From the NCBI GenBank assembly GCA_038226305.1, contig JBBRQN010000002.1, positions 124,001-188,000 of the forward strand: a DNA stretch of 64,000 nucleotides, in the 5' to 3' direction. A program made the position numbers and the translations under genes. A model generated the notes under the pieces. It did not search any database, was not told the origin of the DNA, and saw nothing but the letters and a program-made list of their open reading frames with translations. The DNA comes from JASLDZ01 sp038226305. Its GTDB lineage: Bacteria; Pseudomonadota; Alphaproteobacteria; Caulobacterales; Caulobacteraceae. Shown in pieces: positions 24,068 through 32,715 of this stretch. Positions within the stretch are counted from its first letter, which is position 1. The number at the start of each line of letters is the position of its first letter.

Positions 24068-25074
24068 GCGTCGAAGAGTTCTGACGCGGCGCGTTCGATT
24101 CGGACGGTGGAGCCCGCCTCGTCCAGGGGATTGCGGCGCAGGCGGTGGCGCAGGGCCATCGGGGCGACCGCCCGCACGTCTTCCCGCGATACGGTTTCGG
24201 CGCCGTTCAGGGCGGCATATGCGCGGGCGGCGCGCATGATCGTGAGCTCGCCCCGCAGGCCATCCGCCCCGATGGACATGCAGAGCAGCGAGCCCGCCTC
24301 CAGCACCGCATCCGGGGTGGTCATGGCACCCAGCCGCGCCCGGGCCGTCGTGATTCGCTGGCCCACCTCGGCGTCGGCCTGCGCCCATTTGGCGACGAAG
24401 CCCTGCGGGTCGCGGTCGAAGGCGTCTCTGCGCTTCACCACCTCGATCCGGTCGGCGAGCACGGTGGGCGTGCGCACCTCGACCGACAGGCCGAAGCGAT
24501 CCAGAAGCTGCGGCCGAAGCTCGCCCTCCTCCGGGTTTCCGCTGCCGATCAGAACGAAGCGCGCGGGGTGGCGCACGCTCAGGCCCTCGCGCTCCACCAC
24601 GTTCTCGCCCGAGGCCGCCACGTCGAGCAGGAGGTCGACGAGGTGGTCCTCCAAGAGGTTCACTTCGTCGATATAGAGAAAGCCCCGGTGAGCCCGCGCC
24701 AGGAGGCCGGGTTCGAACCGCTTTTCGCCCCGGGTGAGGGCGTGTTCCAGGTCGAGCGCACCCACCACCCGGTCTTCGGTGGCGCCCAGCGGCAGGTCCA
24801 CCACCGGGGTGGCGACGGTCTCGGTAGGCAGGCCCGCCGGTTCAGGGTGATCGGGGCAGCCTTCGCCGTGCGGATCGCAGTGATAGCGGCAGTGCTCAAC
24901 GGCGATCAGCGGGGGCAACAGGGCCGCCAGCGCCCGCACGGCGGTGGATTTGCCGGTGCCGCGATCGCCGAAAACCATCACCCCGCCGATGCCGGGGTCC
25001 ACCGCCGCCATCAGCAGCGACAGCTTCATTTCGTTCTGCCCGACGATAGCCGAGAAGGGATAGGCCGCCCGCAT
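24064..25074 (-). CDS. bchI: Magnesium chelatase ATPase subunit I
   Basis: 336 aa from MRAAYPFSAIVGQNEMKL, the normal start of the family; the longer open frame upstream is GC-rich noise. AAA+ motifs: Walker A GDRGTGKSTAVRAL (~39-52), Walker B FLYIDEVNLL, sensor GSGNPEEGELRPQLLDRF. It forms the hexameric ATPase of Mg-chelatase with BchD. The gene is divergent from hemC with 191 bp between the two starts; no clear PpsR box was found there. Confidence 0.96.
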   Translation of the reverse strand: MRAAYPFSAIVGQNEMKLSLLMAAVDPGIGGVMVFGDRGTGKSTAVRALAALLPPLIAVEHCRYHCDPHGEGCPDHPEPAGLPTETVATPVVDLPLGATEDRVVGALDLEHALTRGEKRFEPGLLARAHRGFLYIDEVNLLEDHLVDLLLDVAASGENVVEREGLSVRHPARFVLIGSGNPEEGELRPQLLDRFGLSVEVRTPTVLADRIEVVKRRDAFDRDPQGFVAKWAQADAEVGQRITTARARLGAMTTPDAVLEAGSLLCMSIGADGLRGELTIMRAARAYAALNGAETVSREDVRAVAPMALRHRLRRNPLDEAGSTVRIERAASELFDA

Positions 25075-25265
25075 CAATGATCCATCCCCGCGTCGTCTCA
25101 AGCGACTGAGCCGACATACTAAAGGCTGCACCGGGCGCAAGTCACCCTCCCAACGCAAGCTCAGGCACCGGGAAGTCGCCATGCCGTAGCCTCGGGCTCT
25201 GGCCCCTGTGCCCGGGGGGCGGCTATGAGCTATGCAGATCGCGTGGATGGGGCTCGAGATTGCGC

Positions 25266-26198
25266 ATGACTGAGAAGACCGTGGTTCGGATCGGCGCCCG
25301 CGGGTCGCGGCTGTCGCTCGCCCAGACGGGCCACATGCGAGACGCCCTCGCCGCCGCCCACCCCGACCGCACATTCGAGATCGTGCCTATCGTCACCTCG
25401 GGCGATCGCATCCAGGACCGGCCCCTGAGCGAATCGGGCGGCAAGGGGCTGTTCACGAAAGAACTGGACGAGGCGCTGCTCGACGGGCGCATCCACCTCG
25501 CCATCCACTCCATGAAAGACCTGCCGACGCTCTTGCCCGACGGGATCGTGCTGGCGGGCGTGCCCGTGCGCGAAGATCCGCGCGACGCCCTGATCTGCAT
25601 GGGTGACGTGAACTCCCTCGCCGACTTGGCGGACGACGCCCGCATCGGCACCGCCAGCCTGAGACGCCAGGCGCAGCTCCTCTCGCGCCGCCCGACGTTT
25701 CGGGTGTCCATGCTGCGGGGCAATGTGGAGACCCGGATGCGCAAGGTGGAGTCGGGGGAGTTCGACGCCACCCTCCTGGCCTACGCCGGTCTGCGTCGGC
25801 TGGGGCTGGGCGAGCACGCGCGGGCGCTGATCGACCCGGTTGAGACGCCGCCCGCCTGCGGTCAGGGGGCGCTGGCCATCACGGCGCGGCCGGAAGACGC
25901 CGACATAATGGGCGTGATCGCCGCGGTGGAGGACGTCACCACCCGCCTGGAGATCGCGGCCGAGCGGGCGTTCCTGGGCGCGCTCGATGGCTCCTGTCGT
26001 ACGCCCATCGGGGGGCTCGGCCGCTGGTCGGGCGGCAGCCTGAGCTTTGCGGGAGAGGCGCTCACCCCCGATGGCCTGCGCTGCTGGCGACGCTCGGCCA
26101 CGGCGCCCTGCACCACCGAAGCCGAGGCCGCGGCCCTGGGCGATCGGCTGGGCCGCGAGGTGCGCGAAGAGGCGGGTTCGGAACTCTATGCGGATTGA
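25266..26198 (+). CDS. hemC: Porphobilinogen deaminase (hydroxymethylbilane synthase)
   Basis: 310 aa from the ATG at 25266 (a TTG two codons earlier is also possible). Typical motifs: RIGARGSRLSLAQT, the active-site aspartate segment HSMKDLPT, the arginine-rich RIGTASLRRQAQL, and the dipyrromethane-cofactor cysteine in DGSCRTPIGG (~residue 240). It polymerises four porphobilinogens into hydroxymethylbilane, feeding haem and bacteriochlorophyll. Its location inside a photosynthesis cluster is unusual but sensible; it may replace or duplicate a housekeeping copy. Confidence 0.96.
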   Translation: MTEKTVVRIGARGSRLSLAQTGHMRDALAAAHPDRTFEIVPIVTSGDRIQDRPLSESGGKGLFTKELDEALLDGRIHLAIHSMKDLPTLLPDGIVLAGVPVREDPRDALICMGDVNSLADLADDARIGTASLRRQAQLLSRRPTFRVSMLRGNVETRMRKVESGEFDATLLAYAGLRRLGLGEHARALIDPVETPPACGQGALAITARPEDADIMGVIAAVEDVTTRLEIAAERAFLGALDGSCRTPIGGLGRWSGGSLSFAGEALTPDGLRCWRRSATAPCTTEAEAAALGDRLGREVREEAGSELYAD

Positions 26199-26290
26199 AC
26201 GACCCGGCGATAGAGGATAACCTTTCTATGACTGCTTCGCACGCGCTCAGCCATCGCGTTGTTTGTTGCGACGCAGAAGCAAGAGCCGAT

Positions 26291-26310
26291 CTGCTGGCAT
26301 CTTCCAGCAG
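26291..26310 (+). promoter_or_regulatory. Perfect 7-bp inverted repeat upstream of cytochrome c2
   Basis: CTGCTGG and CCAGCAG flank a 6-nt loop, 21 nt before the GGGAG ribosome site of the cytochrome gene. It could be a 5'-UTR stem-loop or an operator half-pair. No known regulator site matches. Confidence 0.4.
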
Positions 26311-26340
26311 AGGGTAGAATAACCGTAGCAGGGAGTTCCG

Positions 26341-26790
26341 ATGTCGGAGCTGAAAGTCGCCATTGCCGCTGGAGCGGCGCTTATGATGTTCGCCGGAGTG
26401 GCCGTCGCCGCCGGCCCGCCCGCCAAGGCCCCCCCCGGGACCATCGCCCTCGACGTGAAGGACCCCGCGGGCGCGCCCGTGTTCGGCAACCCCACCGTGG
26501 GCAAAGCCGTGTTCAACACCTGCGGCACCTGCCATTCCATCGCGGCGGGTCAGAACAAGGTGGGTCCGTCGCTGCACGGCATCATCAACCGCCATGCCAG
26601 CCAGATTCCGAACTTCCGCTATTCGGCGGCCAACAAGAAGTCGAACATCGTCTGGACGCAGCAGAACCTGTTCACCTACCTCGCCAATCCGCAGAAGATG
26701 GTGCCCGGCACCTACATGACCTTCCAGGGCTACAAGGAGCCCCAGAAGCGCGCCGACGTGATCGCCTATCTGACGCAGGCGACCAAGTAA
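26341..26790 (+). CDS. Soluble class I cytochrome c2, likely reaction-centre donor
   Basis: 149 aa with a signal peptide (hydrophobic core AAGAALMMFAGVAVAA, residues ~8-23) followed by a Pro/Ala linker. The haem-binding motif is NTCGTCHSIAAG and VGPSLHGIINRHAS follows, as in cytochrome c2. The distal methionine is in KMVPGTYMTF. In a strain without PufC this periplasmic protein is the natural shuttle between the bc1 complex and the reaction centre. It has its own gene 142 bp after hemC, with a GGGAG site and a strong terminator behind it. Confidence 0.93.
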   Translation: MSELKVAIAAGAALMMFAGVAVAAGPPAKAPPGTIALDVKDPAGAPVFGNPTVGKAVFNTCGTCHSIAAGQNKVGPSLHGIINRHASQIPNFRYSAANKKSNIVWTQQNLFTYLANPQKMVPGTYMTFQGYKEPQKRADVIAYLTQATK

Positions 26791-26820
26791 GCCGACCGAC
26801 CGCTTCTCAGCGTTCAGGAA

Positions 26821-26852
26821 AAGGCCCGGACCTCACGGTTCGGGCCTTTTTC
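26821..26852 (+). terminator. Rho-independent terminator after cytochrome c2
   Basis: AAGGCCCGGA pairs with TTCGGGCCTT over an 8-nt loop, followed by a T-run (TTTTT). Starts 31 bp after the stop. The symmetric A/T ends make it usable on the minus strand as well, for the 87-aa gene that ends at 26863. Confidence 0.9.
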
Positions 26853-26862
26853 GTTGCCGCCT

Positions 26863-27126
26863 CTAGAGCCTGCGCCGCGCCACGTCCCACAGGTGGATCG
26901 GGAAGGAGGCGGCCAGCAGCCCTGCGATCCACGGCCACGGCGCCCCCGTCAGCGCCGCCCGCAGCGCCAGGAGGATCACAGCCCCCGGGGCCAGAGCCAG
27001 CGCCCGATCGAGCCAGGTCGCCGTGCGCAGGCCGCCGGTGCGGCGCAGGTTCAGGAAGGCGAACTCCGCCAGGATCACCAGCAGCACCACATCCACCGCA
27101 TGACCGCTGGAGAAGAAGCCGCTCAT
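26863..27126 (-). CDS. 87-aa membrane protein of unknown function
   Basis: Three hydrophobic helices: VDVVLLVILAEFAFL, LALAPGAVILLALRAAL and WPWIAGLLAASFPIHLW, with a basic C terminus (VARRRL). No catalytic or cofactor motif is visible. Last gene of the bchG-pucC-bchP-tspO unit, 31 bp after tspO. Position suggests a tie to pigment synthesis or membrane assembly, but that is only context. It ends next to the shared terminator. Confidence 0.72.
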   Translation of the reverse strand: MSGFFSSGHAVDVVLLVILAEFAFLNLRRTGGLRTATWLDRALALAPGAVILLALRAALTGAPWPWIAGLLAASFPIHLWDVARRRL

Positions 27127-27157
27127 CGGTGCACTGGCAGGCGAAACACTGCGCCCG

Positions 27158-27664
27158 TCAGCCGAACCGGCCGTTGAGCTGCACCACCTGCAGGTTCAGG
27201 AGCGCCGCCGTCGATACCCACACGAGGTAGGGCACCAGCAGCAGGGCCGCGACTGGGGCCCGGCGCAGGAAGAACGCGATCAGGCCGGCGATGGAGAGCC
27301 AAAGGAAGGCGACCTCCACCAGCGCCCAGTCTGGCCGTTGCAGGCGGAAGAACAGGAGGCTCCACAGGACGTTGAGGAAGCCGTTCAGGGCAAAGAGGCC
27401 GATCATCCACTCGCGGGTCGCCGCGGTGCCAATGCGGCGCCACCCGATCACGCCGGCGATGGCGGTGAGGGAGAACACGGCCGTCCAGATGGCACCGAAA
27501 GCCCAGTCTGGCGGAGTCCACGCGGGTTTGATCAGGGCGCGATACCACGGGCCGATGGTGGAGAGCGTGCCGCCCACCGCCGCCACCGCCAGGGTGGATG
27601 CGGCGGCGATGGCGACCGGGCGCCATGCGGTTCTCGCCGGGCTCGCCGGTTCCCCCAAACTCAC
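27158..27664 (-). CDS. tspO: TspO/MBR family tryptophan-rich sensory protein (copy 2)
   Basis: 168 aa from a GTG that overlaps the bchP stop (GTGA). TspO signature TIGPWYRALIKPAWTPPDW, then a region LNVLWSLLFFRLQRPDWALVE very close to copy 1 at 8615. Five helices. Coupling to the geranylgeranyl reductase gene fits the known tspO location in photosynthesis clusters, so this is probably the ancestral PGC copy and the other an additional paralogue. Confidence 0.93.
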   Translation of the reverse strand: MSLGEPASPARTAWRPVAIAAASTLAVAAVGGTLSTIGPWYRALIKPAWTPPDWAFGAIWTAVFSLTAIAGVIGWRRIGTAATREWMIGLFALNGFLNVLWSLLFFRLQRPDWALVEVAFLWLSIAGLIAFFLRRAPVAALLLVPYLVWVSTAALLNLQVVQLNGRFG

Positions 27665-28866
27665 GCGCGGGAGAGGCCGAGGAGGTGGCCCATGTCCTTG
27701 AAGAAGATGCGGGCGTGGGCGGCCGGGTCGGCGCGCACCAGCTCCTTGTTCATGTAGGCCTGCCAGGTGAGCTTCTGCACGTCGGGGTCGGCACACATCT
27801 TCACGAAGCTCTCGCGGCGCTTGTCGCTGCGGTACCAGAAGTGCTGCATCACCCCGAGCACCATGAACACCTTGCCGTGCGCCTTCATGAAGGTCTTGCG
27901 GGCCTGCTTCAGGGCCTTGGCCTTGCCGGTGACCAGGAACTGTTCGACCGCGGCCGCGGCCTGACGACCGCCCTCCATCGCGTAATAGATGCCCTCGCCC
28001 GAGGCCGGGGCGACGACGCCCGCGGCGTCGCCAGCCAGCACCACGTCTCGCCCATTGTCCCAGCGGCGCAGGGGCTTCAGGGGGATCGGCGCGCCCTCGC
28101 GTCGAATGGTCTTGCAGCCCTCGAGCCCCGTGGCGGATCGCACCGCGGTGACGGCCTGACGGAGCGAGAAGCCCTTCTGCATCGAGCCCACACCCACGCT
28201 GGCGGTTTCGCCGTGCGGGAAGATCCAGGCGTAGAAATCGGGGGAGTGCTTGCCCTGGTAGAACACGTCGCAGCGCCCGGCGTCGAAGTCGCGATGTCCC
28301 TTCGGCGGGGCCTCGATGATCTCGTGGTAGGCGAAGACGCATTTGGTGCGGCCGCCGCCCTTCATGGTCTGGCGCGCCACCTGCGAGCGAGCGCCGTCAG
28401 CCCCGATCACCGAGCGGGCACGCACGCGGATGGTCTCGCCCTTGCTCACCTCGTAGCAGACCACGGCGGTCCCATCGGGGTCGCGCTCCAGGCTCTGGAA
28501 GCCGCCGGTGCGCCGCTCGACGCCTACCGAGGCGGCGCGGGCGCGCAGCCACTCGTCGAACACGTCGCGGTCCACCATGCCCACGAAGCCGCCCTCGATG
28601 GGCATGTCCACTTCGCGGGAGGAGGGGGCGATCATCCGGGCCGAGGTGGCCTTGGCGACCAGAAGCTCGTCGGGGATGTGGAAGTCGCGGATCAGGCGAG
28701 GGGGCACGGCACCGCCACAGGGCTTGATGCGCCCCGCCCGGTCAAGAAGCATGACGGAGCGCCCGGCGCAGGCCAGATCCTGGGCGGCCGTGGCTCCGGC
28801 GGGACCGCCGCCGACGACGACGACGTCGAAGATTTCCGGGGTGATGTTGGCTTCGTGCCGGCTCAT
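27661..28866 (-). CDS. bchP: Geranylgeranyl diphosphate/bacteriochlorophyll reductase
   Basis: 401 aa from MSRHEANITPEIF, the ATG overlapping the pucC stop. FAD motif VVVVGGGPAGATAAQDL (~14-30), the CGGAVPPRL substrate-region motif, and the second FAD motif VVLAGDAAGVVAPASGEGI. It reduces the geranylgeranyl side chain of bacteriochlorophyll in three steps to phytyl. Located between the PucC-like transporter and tspO in the bchG operon. Confidence 0.96.
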   Translation of the reverse strand: MSRHEANITPEIFDVVVVGGGPAGATAAQDLACAGRSVMLLDRAGRIKPCGGAVPPRLIRDFHIPDELLVAKATSARMIAPSSREVDMPIEGGFVGMVDRDVFDEWLRARAASVGVERRTGGFQSLERDPDGTAVVCYEVSKGETIRVRARSVIGADGARSQVARQTMKGGGRTKCVFAYHEIIEAPPKGHRDFDAGRCDVFYQGKHSPDFYAWIFPHGETASVGVGSMQKGFSLRQAVTAVRSATGLEGCKTIRREGAPIPLKPLRRWDNGRDVVLAGDAAGVVAPASGEGIYYAMEGGRQAAAAVEQFLVTGKAKALKQARKTFMKAHGKVFMVLGVMQHFWYRSDKRRESFVKMCADPDVQKLTWQAYMNKELVRADPAAHARIFFKDMGHLLGLSRA

Positions 28867-30230
28867 CCGCGTGCGCCTTCCAGTTCGATCGCCGAGGATG
28901 TCGGCGATGATGATGTGCGCGCATCCGGCGCGTCGAGTTTCGAAGCGAGCTGGGCCGCCACGAGGAATATCAGGGCCTCGCCGATGAACACGGCGAGGAA
29001 GGCGGTGCCGTCGGCGTGCAGAACCCGCCGCATCACGTCGACGCCCAGGGCGCCGACGAAGCCGCCGCAGGCGAAGGCCGCGGCCTGCGCCGCCCCCCAG
29101 ATGCCCATGCGAACCCCTTCGCGGGAGGCGGTCTTGCCCGCCCCCGCCAGCCCCATCATCGAGCCGATGGCTGAGACGGCGAAGATGCCGTTGGCGAGGC
29201 CCAGCACGAACACGGTGGGTTGCAGCGGCCAGGCGGGGCCGACGACGCTGGCCGCCGCCATGCCCACGAGGGCGAGGGCCGAGCCTGCGCAGCCCGCGAT
29301 GGTCCAGGGTCGCATCCACAGCCGCTTGCGATCACCCAGGCGGGCGCCGAGCACGCCCACGAGGATCATGCCGAGGAGCACGCCCCCGTGCTGCAGGCTG
29401 GAAAGCTGCGTCGACTGGCCGGGGCTCATGTGGAACACGAGCCCGGCGAAGGGCTCAAGGATCAGCTCCTGCGCGCTGTAGGCCAGCATCGATACGAAGA
29501 CGAAGACCGTGAAGCGCCGCGCCAGCCCGTCGGCCCACATCTCGGCCACCACCTGCCGGAACGGCGGTTTGGCGACGGGGGGCGCGGCGGGTGCGGCAAC
29601 CGCCGCGACGACTGTGGGACCTTCCGCGCCCCACACGGCGAGGAGGGTGACCATGAAGGCGATGCCCGCCACGCCCGATGCGATGGTCGCCAGGCGCTGC
29701 GGCGAGAACGGCTGCAGAAGCGCGCCCGTCACCCCTGCGGACACCACTATGCCCACGATCATCATGATCCAGGTGATGGATGCCGCCGCCGGGCGTCGCT
29801 CGGGTGCGGTGCGCGAGGCGAGGAGGGCCAGGAGCGAGGTGCCCGAGGCACCGACGCCTGCGCCGATGAGGGTGAAGCCCACCATCGCCAGGAGGATGCC
29901 GACCAGGGGCGAGCCCTTGATCATCAGCGTCGCGTCCGTGGCGATCAGGGCGCCCAGGGCCAGCACGCCCATGCCGCCGATGATCCAGGGGGTGCGCCTG
30001 CCACCCATGTCGGAGCCATAGCCCCAGCGCGGGCGCGAGAGCTGCACCACATAGTGCCAGGCCACGAAGGCGGCGGGCAGCACGGCGGGCAGGGCGGCTT
30101 CCACCACCATGATCCGGTTCAGGGTGGAGGTGGTCAGGGCCACCACCGCCCCCAGCGCGCTCTGCACGAGACCGAGCCTGACCACGCCCAGCCAGCTGAG
30201 CGGCTTCGGGCTGACGGAACTCTGGGTCAT
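28863..30230 (-). CDS. PucC-like BCD-family MFS protein
   Basis: 455 aa, about 12 hydrophobic segments. SALGAVVALTTSTLNRIMVVE near the N terminus and the WGYGSDMGGRRTPWI loop are hallmarks of the PucC/LhaA/Bch2 family. These proteins assist antenna assembly or bacteriochlorophyll delivery. In the bchG-pucC-bchP position it corresponds to the orf often named bch2 or G115 in Rhodobacter. A second family member, lhaA, is at 42909-44447. Overlaps both bchG and bchP by 4 bp. Confidence 0.92.
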   Translation of the reverse strand: MTQSSVSPKPLSWLGVVRLGLVQSALGAVVALTTSTLNRIMVVEAALPAVLPAAFVAWHYVVQLSRPRWGYGSDMGGRRTPWIIGGMGVLALGALIATDATLMIKGSPLVGILLAMVGFTLIGAGVGASGTSLLALLASRTAPERRPAAASITWIMMIVGIVVSAGVTGALLQPFSPQRLATIASGVAGIAFMVTLLAVWGAEGPTVVAAVAAPAAPPVAKPPFRQVVAEMWADGLARRFTVFVFVSMLAYSAQELILEPFAGLVFHMSPGQSTQLSSLQHGGVLLGMILVGVLGARLGDRKRLWMRPWTIAGCAGSALALVGMAAASVVGPAWPLQPTVFVLGLANGIFAVSAIGSMMGLAGAGKTASREGVRMGIWGAAQAAAFACGGFVGALGVDVMRRVLHADGTAFLAVFIGEALIFLVAAQLASKLDAPDARTSSSPTSSAIELEGARG

Positions 30231-31168
30231 GCCGCGACTCCGAGGTGCAGGGCGTTGAGGTGGGCGCCGATGGCGAGGCCGGCGGCGAGCATGCCCAGCA
30301 CGTAGAGCGAGGTGCCGGTGGCGTTGTACCAGGGGGCGTGGGTTTTCGGGTCGCTCATCAGGCGCACCATCAGGCGCAGCTGCACGATGAGCACCAGCGC
30401 CACGACGGCGGCGTGGATAGGCTGGCCCCAGGTGAGCAGCAGCGCGATCACCACGATCTGCGGCGCGGCCATGATCACGCAGGCGAGCCAGGCCGCGGCC
30501 TCGATACCGAGATCGACGGGCACGGACAGGATGCCGGTGGCGCGATCACCCTCCACCGCCTTGAAATCGTTGAGCACCATGATGCCGATGGCGCCGAAGC
30601 TGTAGAGCCCGGCCACGGCGATAATCCGCCCATCAGGCATGGCCCCGCCCATGACGGCCGAGCCCGTGAACCACGCCAGACCCTCGTAGCAGAGCCCCAC
30701 CGAGGCCGGACCCCACCAGCCGCGCTGCTTCAGGCGAAGCGGCGGCGCGCTGTAGGCCCACGCCAGGGCGATGCCTAGAGCCGCAGCCCCCAGCACCCAC
30801 GGGCCCAGGGCTGACGCGAGGAGGAGGGAAAGGCCCGTCCAGCCGAACGCCATGTAGAGGCCCCAGCGGCCGGGCATGCGGCCGGAAGGGATCGGCCGGT
30901 CAGGCTCGTTGATGGCGTCCACATGCCGGTCGAACCAGTCGTTTACCGCCTGGCTCGTGGCGCAGACCCCGGGACCTGCCAGCGCCACGCCTGCCAGCGC
31001 CACCGGCCAGTGGTGTCCGAAAGGCGCGCCGGAAGACACGAGGCCGCACATGAACGCCCACATGGGGGCGAACCAGGTGATGGGTTTCAGGAGCTCCAGC
31101 GCCGTCGAGACGCTGGGATAGCGCCGCTCCGGGGTCGGCGTCGCATCGGCGATAGGGACGCTGCTCAT
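30227..31168 (-). CDS. bchG: Bacteriochlorophyll synthase (geranylgeranyl transferase)
   Basis: 313 aa from MSSVPIADAT. UbiA-type prenyltransferase with the first aspartate motif AVNDWFDRHVDAINEPDRPIP (~70-90) and a second, DFKAVEGDRATG. Multiple helices. It attaches geranylgeranyl (or phytyl) diphosphate to bacteriochlorophyllide a. The start lies only 8 nt after a good -10 element, so the message may be leaderless; the alternative GTG at 31192 would lie upstream of that -10. First gene of the bchG-pucC-bchP-tspO operon. Confidence 0.96.
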   Translation of the reverse strand: MSSVPIADATPTPERRYPSVSTALELLKPITWFAPMWAFMCGLVSSGAPFGHHWPVALAGVALAGPGVCATSQAVNDWFDRHVDAINEPDRPIPSGRMPGRWGLYMAFGWTGLSLLLASALGPWVLGAAALGIALAWAYSAPPLRLKQRGWWGPASVGLCYEGLAWFTGSAVMGGAMPDGRIIAVAGLYSFGAIGIMVLNDFKAVEGDRATGILSVPVDLGIEAAAWLACVIMAAPQIVVIALLLTWGQPIHAAVVALVLIVQLRLMVRLMSDPKTHAPWYNATGTSLYVLGMLAAGLAIGAHLNALHLGVAA

Positions 31169-31176
31169 GCAGCGAA

Positions 31177-31217
31177 TGGTTATGGGTGACACTCATAACT
31201 GTCAACCGAACTGGACG
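31177..31217 (-). promoter_or_regulatory. bchG promoter with PpsR box
   Basis: Box TGTCAACCGAACTGGACG (31200-31217), TGT-N12-ACG. On the minus strand, TTGACA (31205-31200), a 17-bp spacer and TAACCA (31182-31177) form a sigma-70 promoter whose -35 is the box half-site. An inverted TGACA-N8-TGTCA pair (31187-31204) overlaps the spacer. The bchG ATG begins 8 nt after the -10. Confidence 0.72.
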
Positions 31218-31245
31218 CTTTTGCGGGCCCGACTAGGGGGCTTCG

Positions 31246-32679
31246 TCAGTTCTCGTTCGGGCCGAGGTTGCCGATGCCGAAGCGGTGCAGTTTCGAGTAG
31301 AGGCTCTGGCGGCTAAGTCCGAGCACTTCGGCGGCCGAGGCGCGGTTGTTTTTGGTCAACTCCAAGGCAGCCTCGATGCACAGGCGCTCCACGAGATCGG
31401 TGGTTTCGCGCACGAGATCCTTCAAGGTGGAACGGCCCACGAGCTCGGTTAGCCGCTCCACCGATTGGCGCAGTTCCGGCACGGCCTGCGGCCGGTCGTT
31501 GACGCGGCGTTCGATGGTGCGGATCGTGAAGCCATAGACCGTATCGTCGCCATCGGGCACCGCGGCACCGGACACTTCCACGTCTTCGGCGTCGCCATAG
31601 TCGTTGCGCAGTACGGTGCGGAAGTTTCGTACGCTGCCGTGCTCTCTCAGCGAATCGAGCAGGAGATTGCGCTCCAGCCCCGCGCGACCGAGGAGGCGGG
31701 CGAGCGACTGGCCCTGCGCCTGCTCGGCCGTGCCGATTCGCACCATGTCGAGGAAGGCGGCGTTGGCCGTCAGGATGTTCATGGCGCTGTCAGTGACGAG
31801 GAACGCATCGGGTATGCGCTCCACCACTTCGCGAAGATCCGGGCCGTTGGCCTCGTCGGACGACAGCTCCTGATCGGCCCGGGTGAGTCGGATCAGGCAG
31901 AGGGACGCGCGGTCCTGCCGGAACAGGGACGCCGAGGCGAGAAGAGGGCGATGGCGGCCGAACAGCCGCGTCTGCGAGGGGTGGGCGCGGCCGGTGGAGC
32001 GGGCAACGGCGATGAGGGATGCGGCCTCGTCCTGGCTGTCGGCGTCGAACACGCGAGAGAAGGTTTCGCCCACGAGGTCGGCCTGCGTGCGGCCGAGTAT
32101 GCGTTCAGCCTGGGGGTTCGCCTCGATGATTCGTCGGCTGCCCGCGTCGACCACCAGCACGGCCTCGCCCGACAGCTTGAACAGCAGGCGATAGCGCCCC
32201 TCGGCATCGCGCAGCCGCGAATAGTCGCGCTCTATGGCCTGCTGCGCCTCGACGAGGCGCTGCTGGAGGGCGGTGGTGGCCCGCTCGTCGCGACCGACAG
32301 CGATCATCTGCCCATCGCGACGGGCATCGATCACCACGTAGCGCACCATCGCCGAATCCCGGCGGGAAGTGATCTGGTTCACTTCGCGCCAGCGGGTGGA
32401 GCCCTTCTGCGCGTCGCGCAGAAGCTCCTCGACCTTGATCTTGCTGTCGATGGTGACGGTGTCGAGCCAGCGCCGGTCGAGCCAGGATTCCGCCCCATCG
32501 CGCAACAGATCGTCGTTGCCGACGGCGAGGTCACGAATGATCCCATCGCGATCAATGATCAGCGCAACGTCACCCGCGGCCGCCGCCACCATTTCGGCAA
32601 CGGAACCGTCGATATCCCCCGATAGTCCACGGGGGAAAGATTTGCGGCCTGAGAGGGCTGTGGCGGCCTTCGCGTTCAT
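31246..32679 (-). CDS. ppsR: PAS-domain transcriptional regulator of photosynthesis genes
   Basis: 477 aa, PpsR/CrtJ. Three PAS modules (N-terminal PAS ~25-140; PAS1 ~165-275 beginning RYRLLFKLSGEAVLVVD; PAS2 ~285-400 beginning VVERIPDAFLVTD) with a Q-linker (QQRLVEAQQAIERDYSRL) between the first two. The C-terminal Fis-type HTH is NNRASAAEVLGLSRQSLYSKLHRFG; cysteine C434 lies just before it, where the redox-active cysteine of CrtJ sits, and another is in SLCLIRL. It represses bch, crt and puf under oxygen by binding TGT-N12-ACA. Second gene of the aerR-ppsR unit, 36 bp after aerR. Confidence 0.95.
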   Translation of the reverse strand: MNAKAATALSGRKSFPRGLSGDIDGSVAEMVAAAAGDVALIIDRDGIIRDLAVGNDDLLRDGAESWLDRRWLDTVTIDSKIKVEELLRDAQKGSTRWREVNQITSRRDSAMVRYVVIDARRDGQMIAVGRDERATTALQQRLVEAQQAIERDYSRLRDAEGRYRLLFKLSGEAVLVVDAGSRRIIEANPQAERILGRTQADLVGETFSRVFDADSQDEAASLIAVARSTGRAHPSQTRLFGRHRPLLASASLFRQDRASLCLIRLTRADQELSSDEANGPDLREVVERIPDAFLVTDSAMNILTANAAFLDMVRIGTAEQAQGQSLARLLGRAGLERNLLLDSLREHGSVRNFRTVLRNDYGDAEDVEVSGAAVPDGDDTVYGFTIRTIERRVNDRPQAVPELRQSVERLTELVGRSTLKDLVRETTDLVERLCIEAALELTKNNRASAAEVLGLSRQSLYSKLHRFGIGNLGPNEN

Positions 32680-32715
32680 CGTCTGCCGCTCTACCTCGTT
32701 CTAGGTGAACTGTTC

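Noticed and set aside
25075..25265. PpsR box between bchI and hemC
   Set aside because: No TGT-N12-ACA/ACG match found; only weak promoter-like hexamers.
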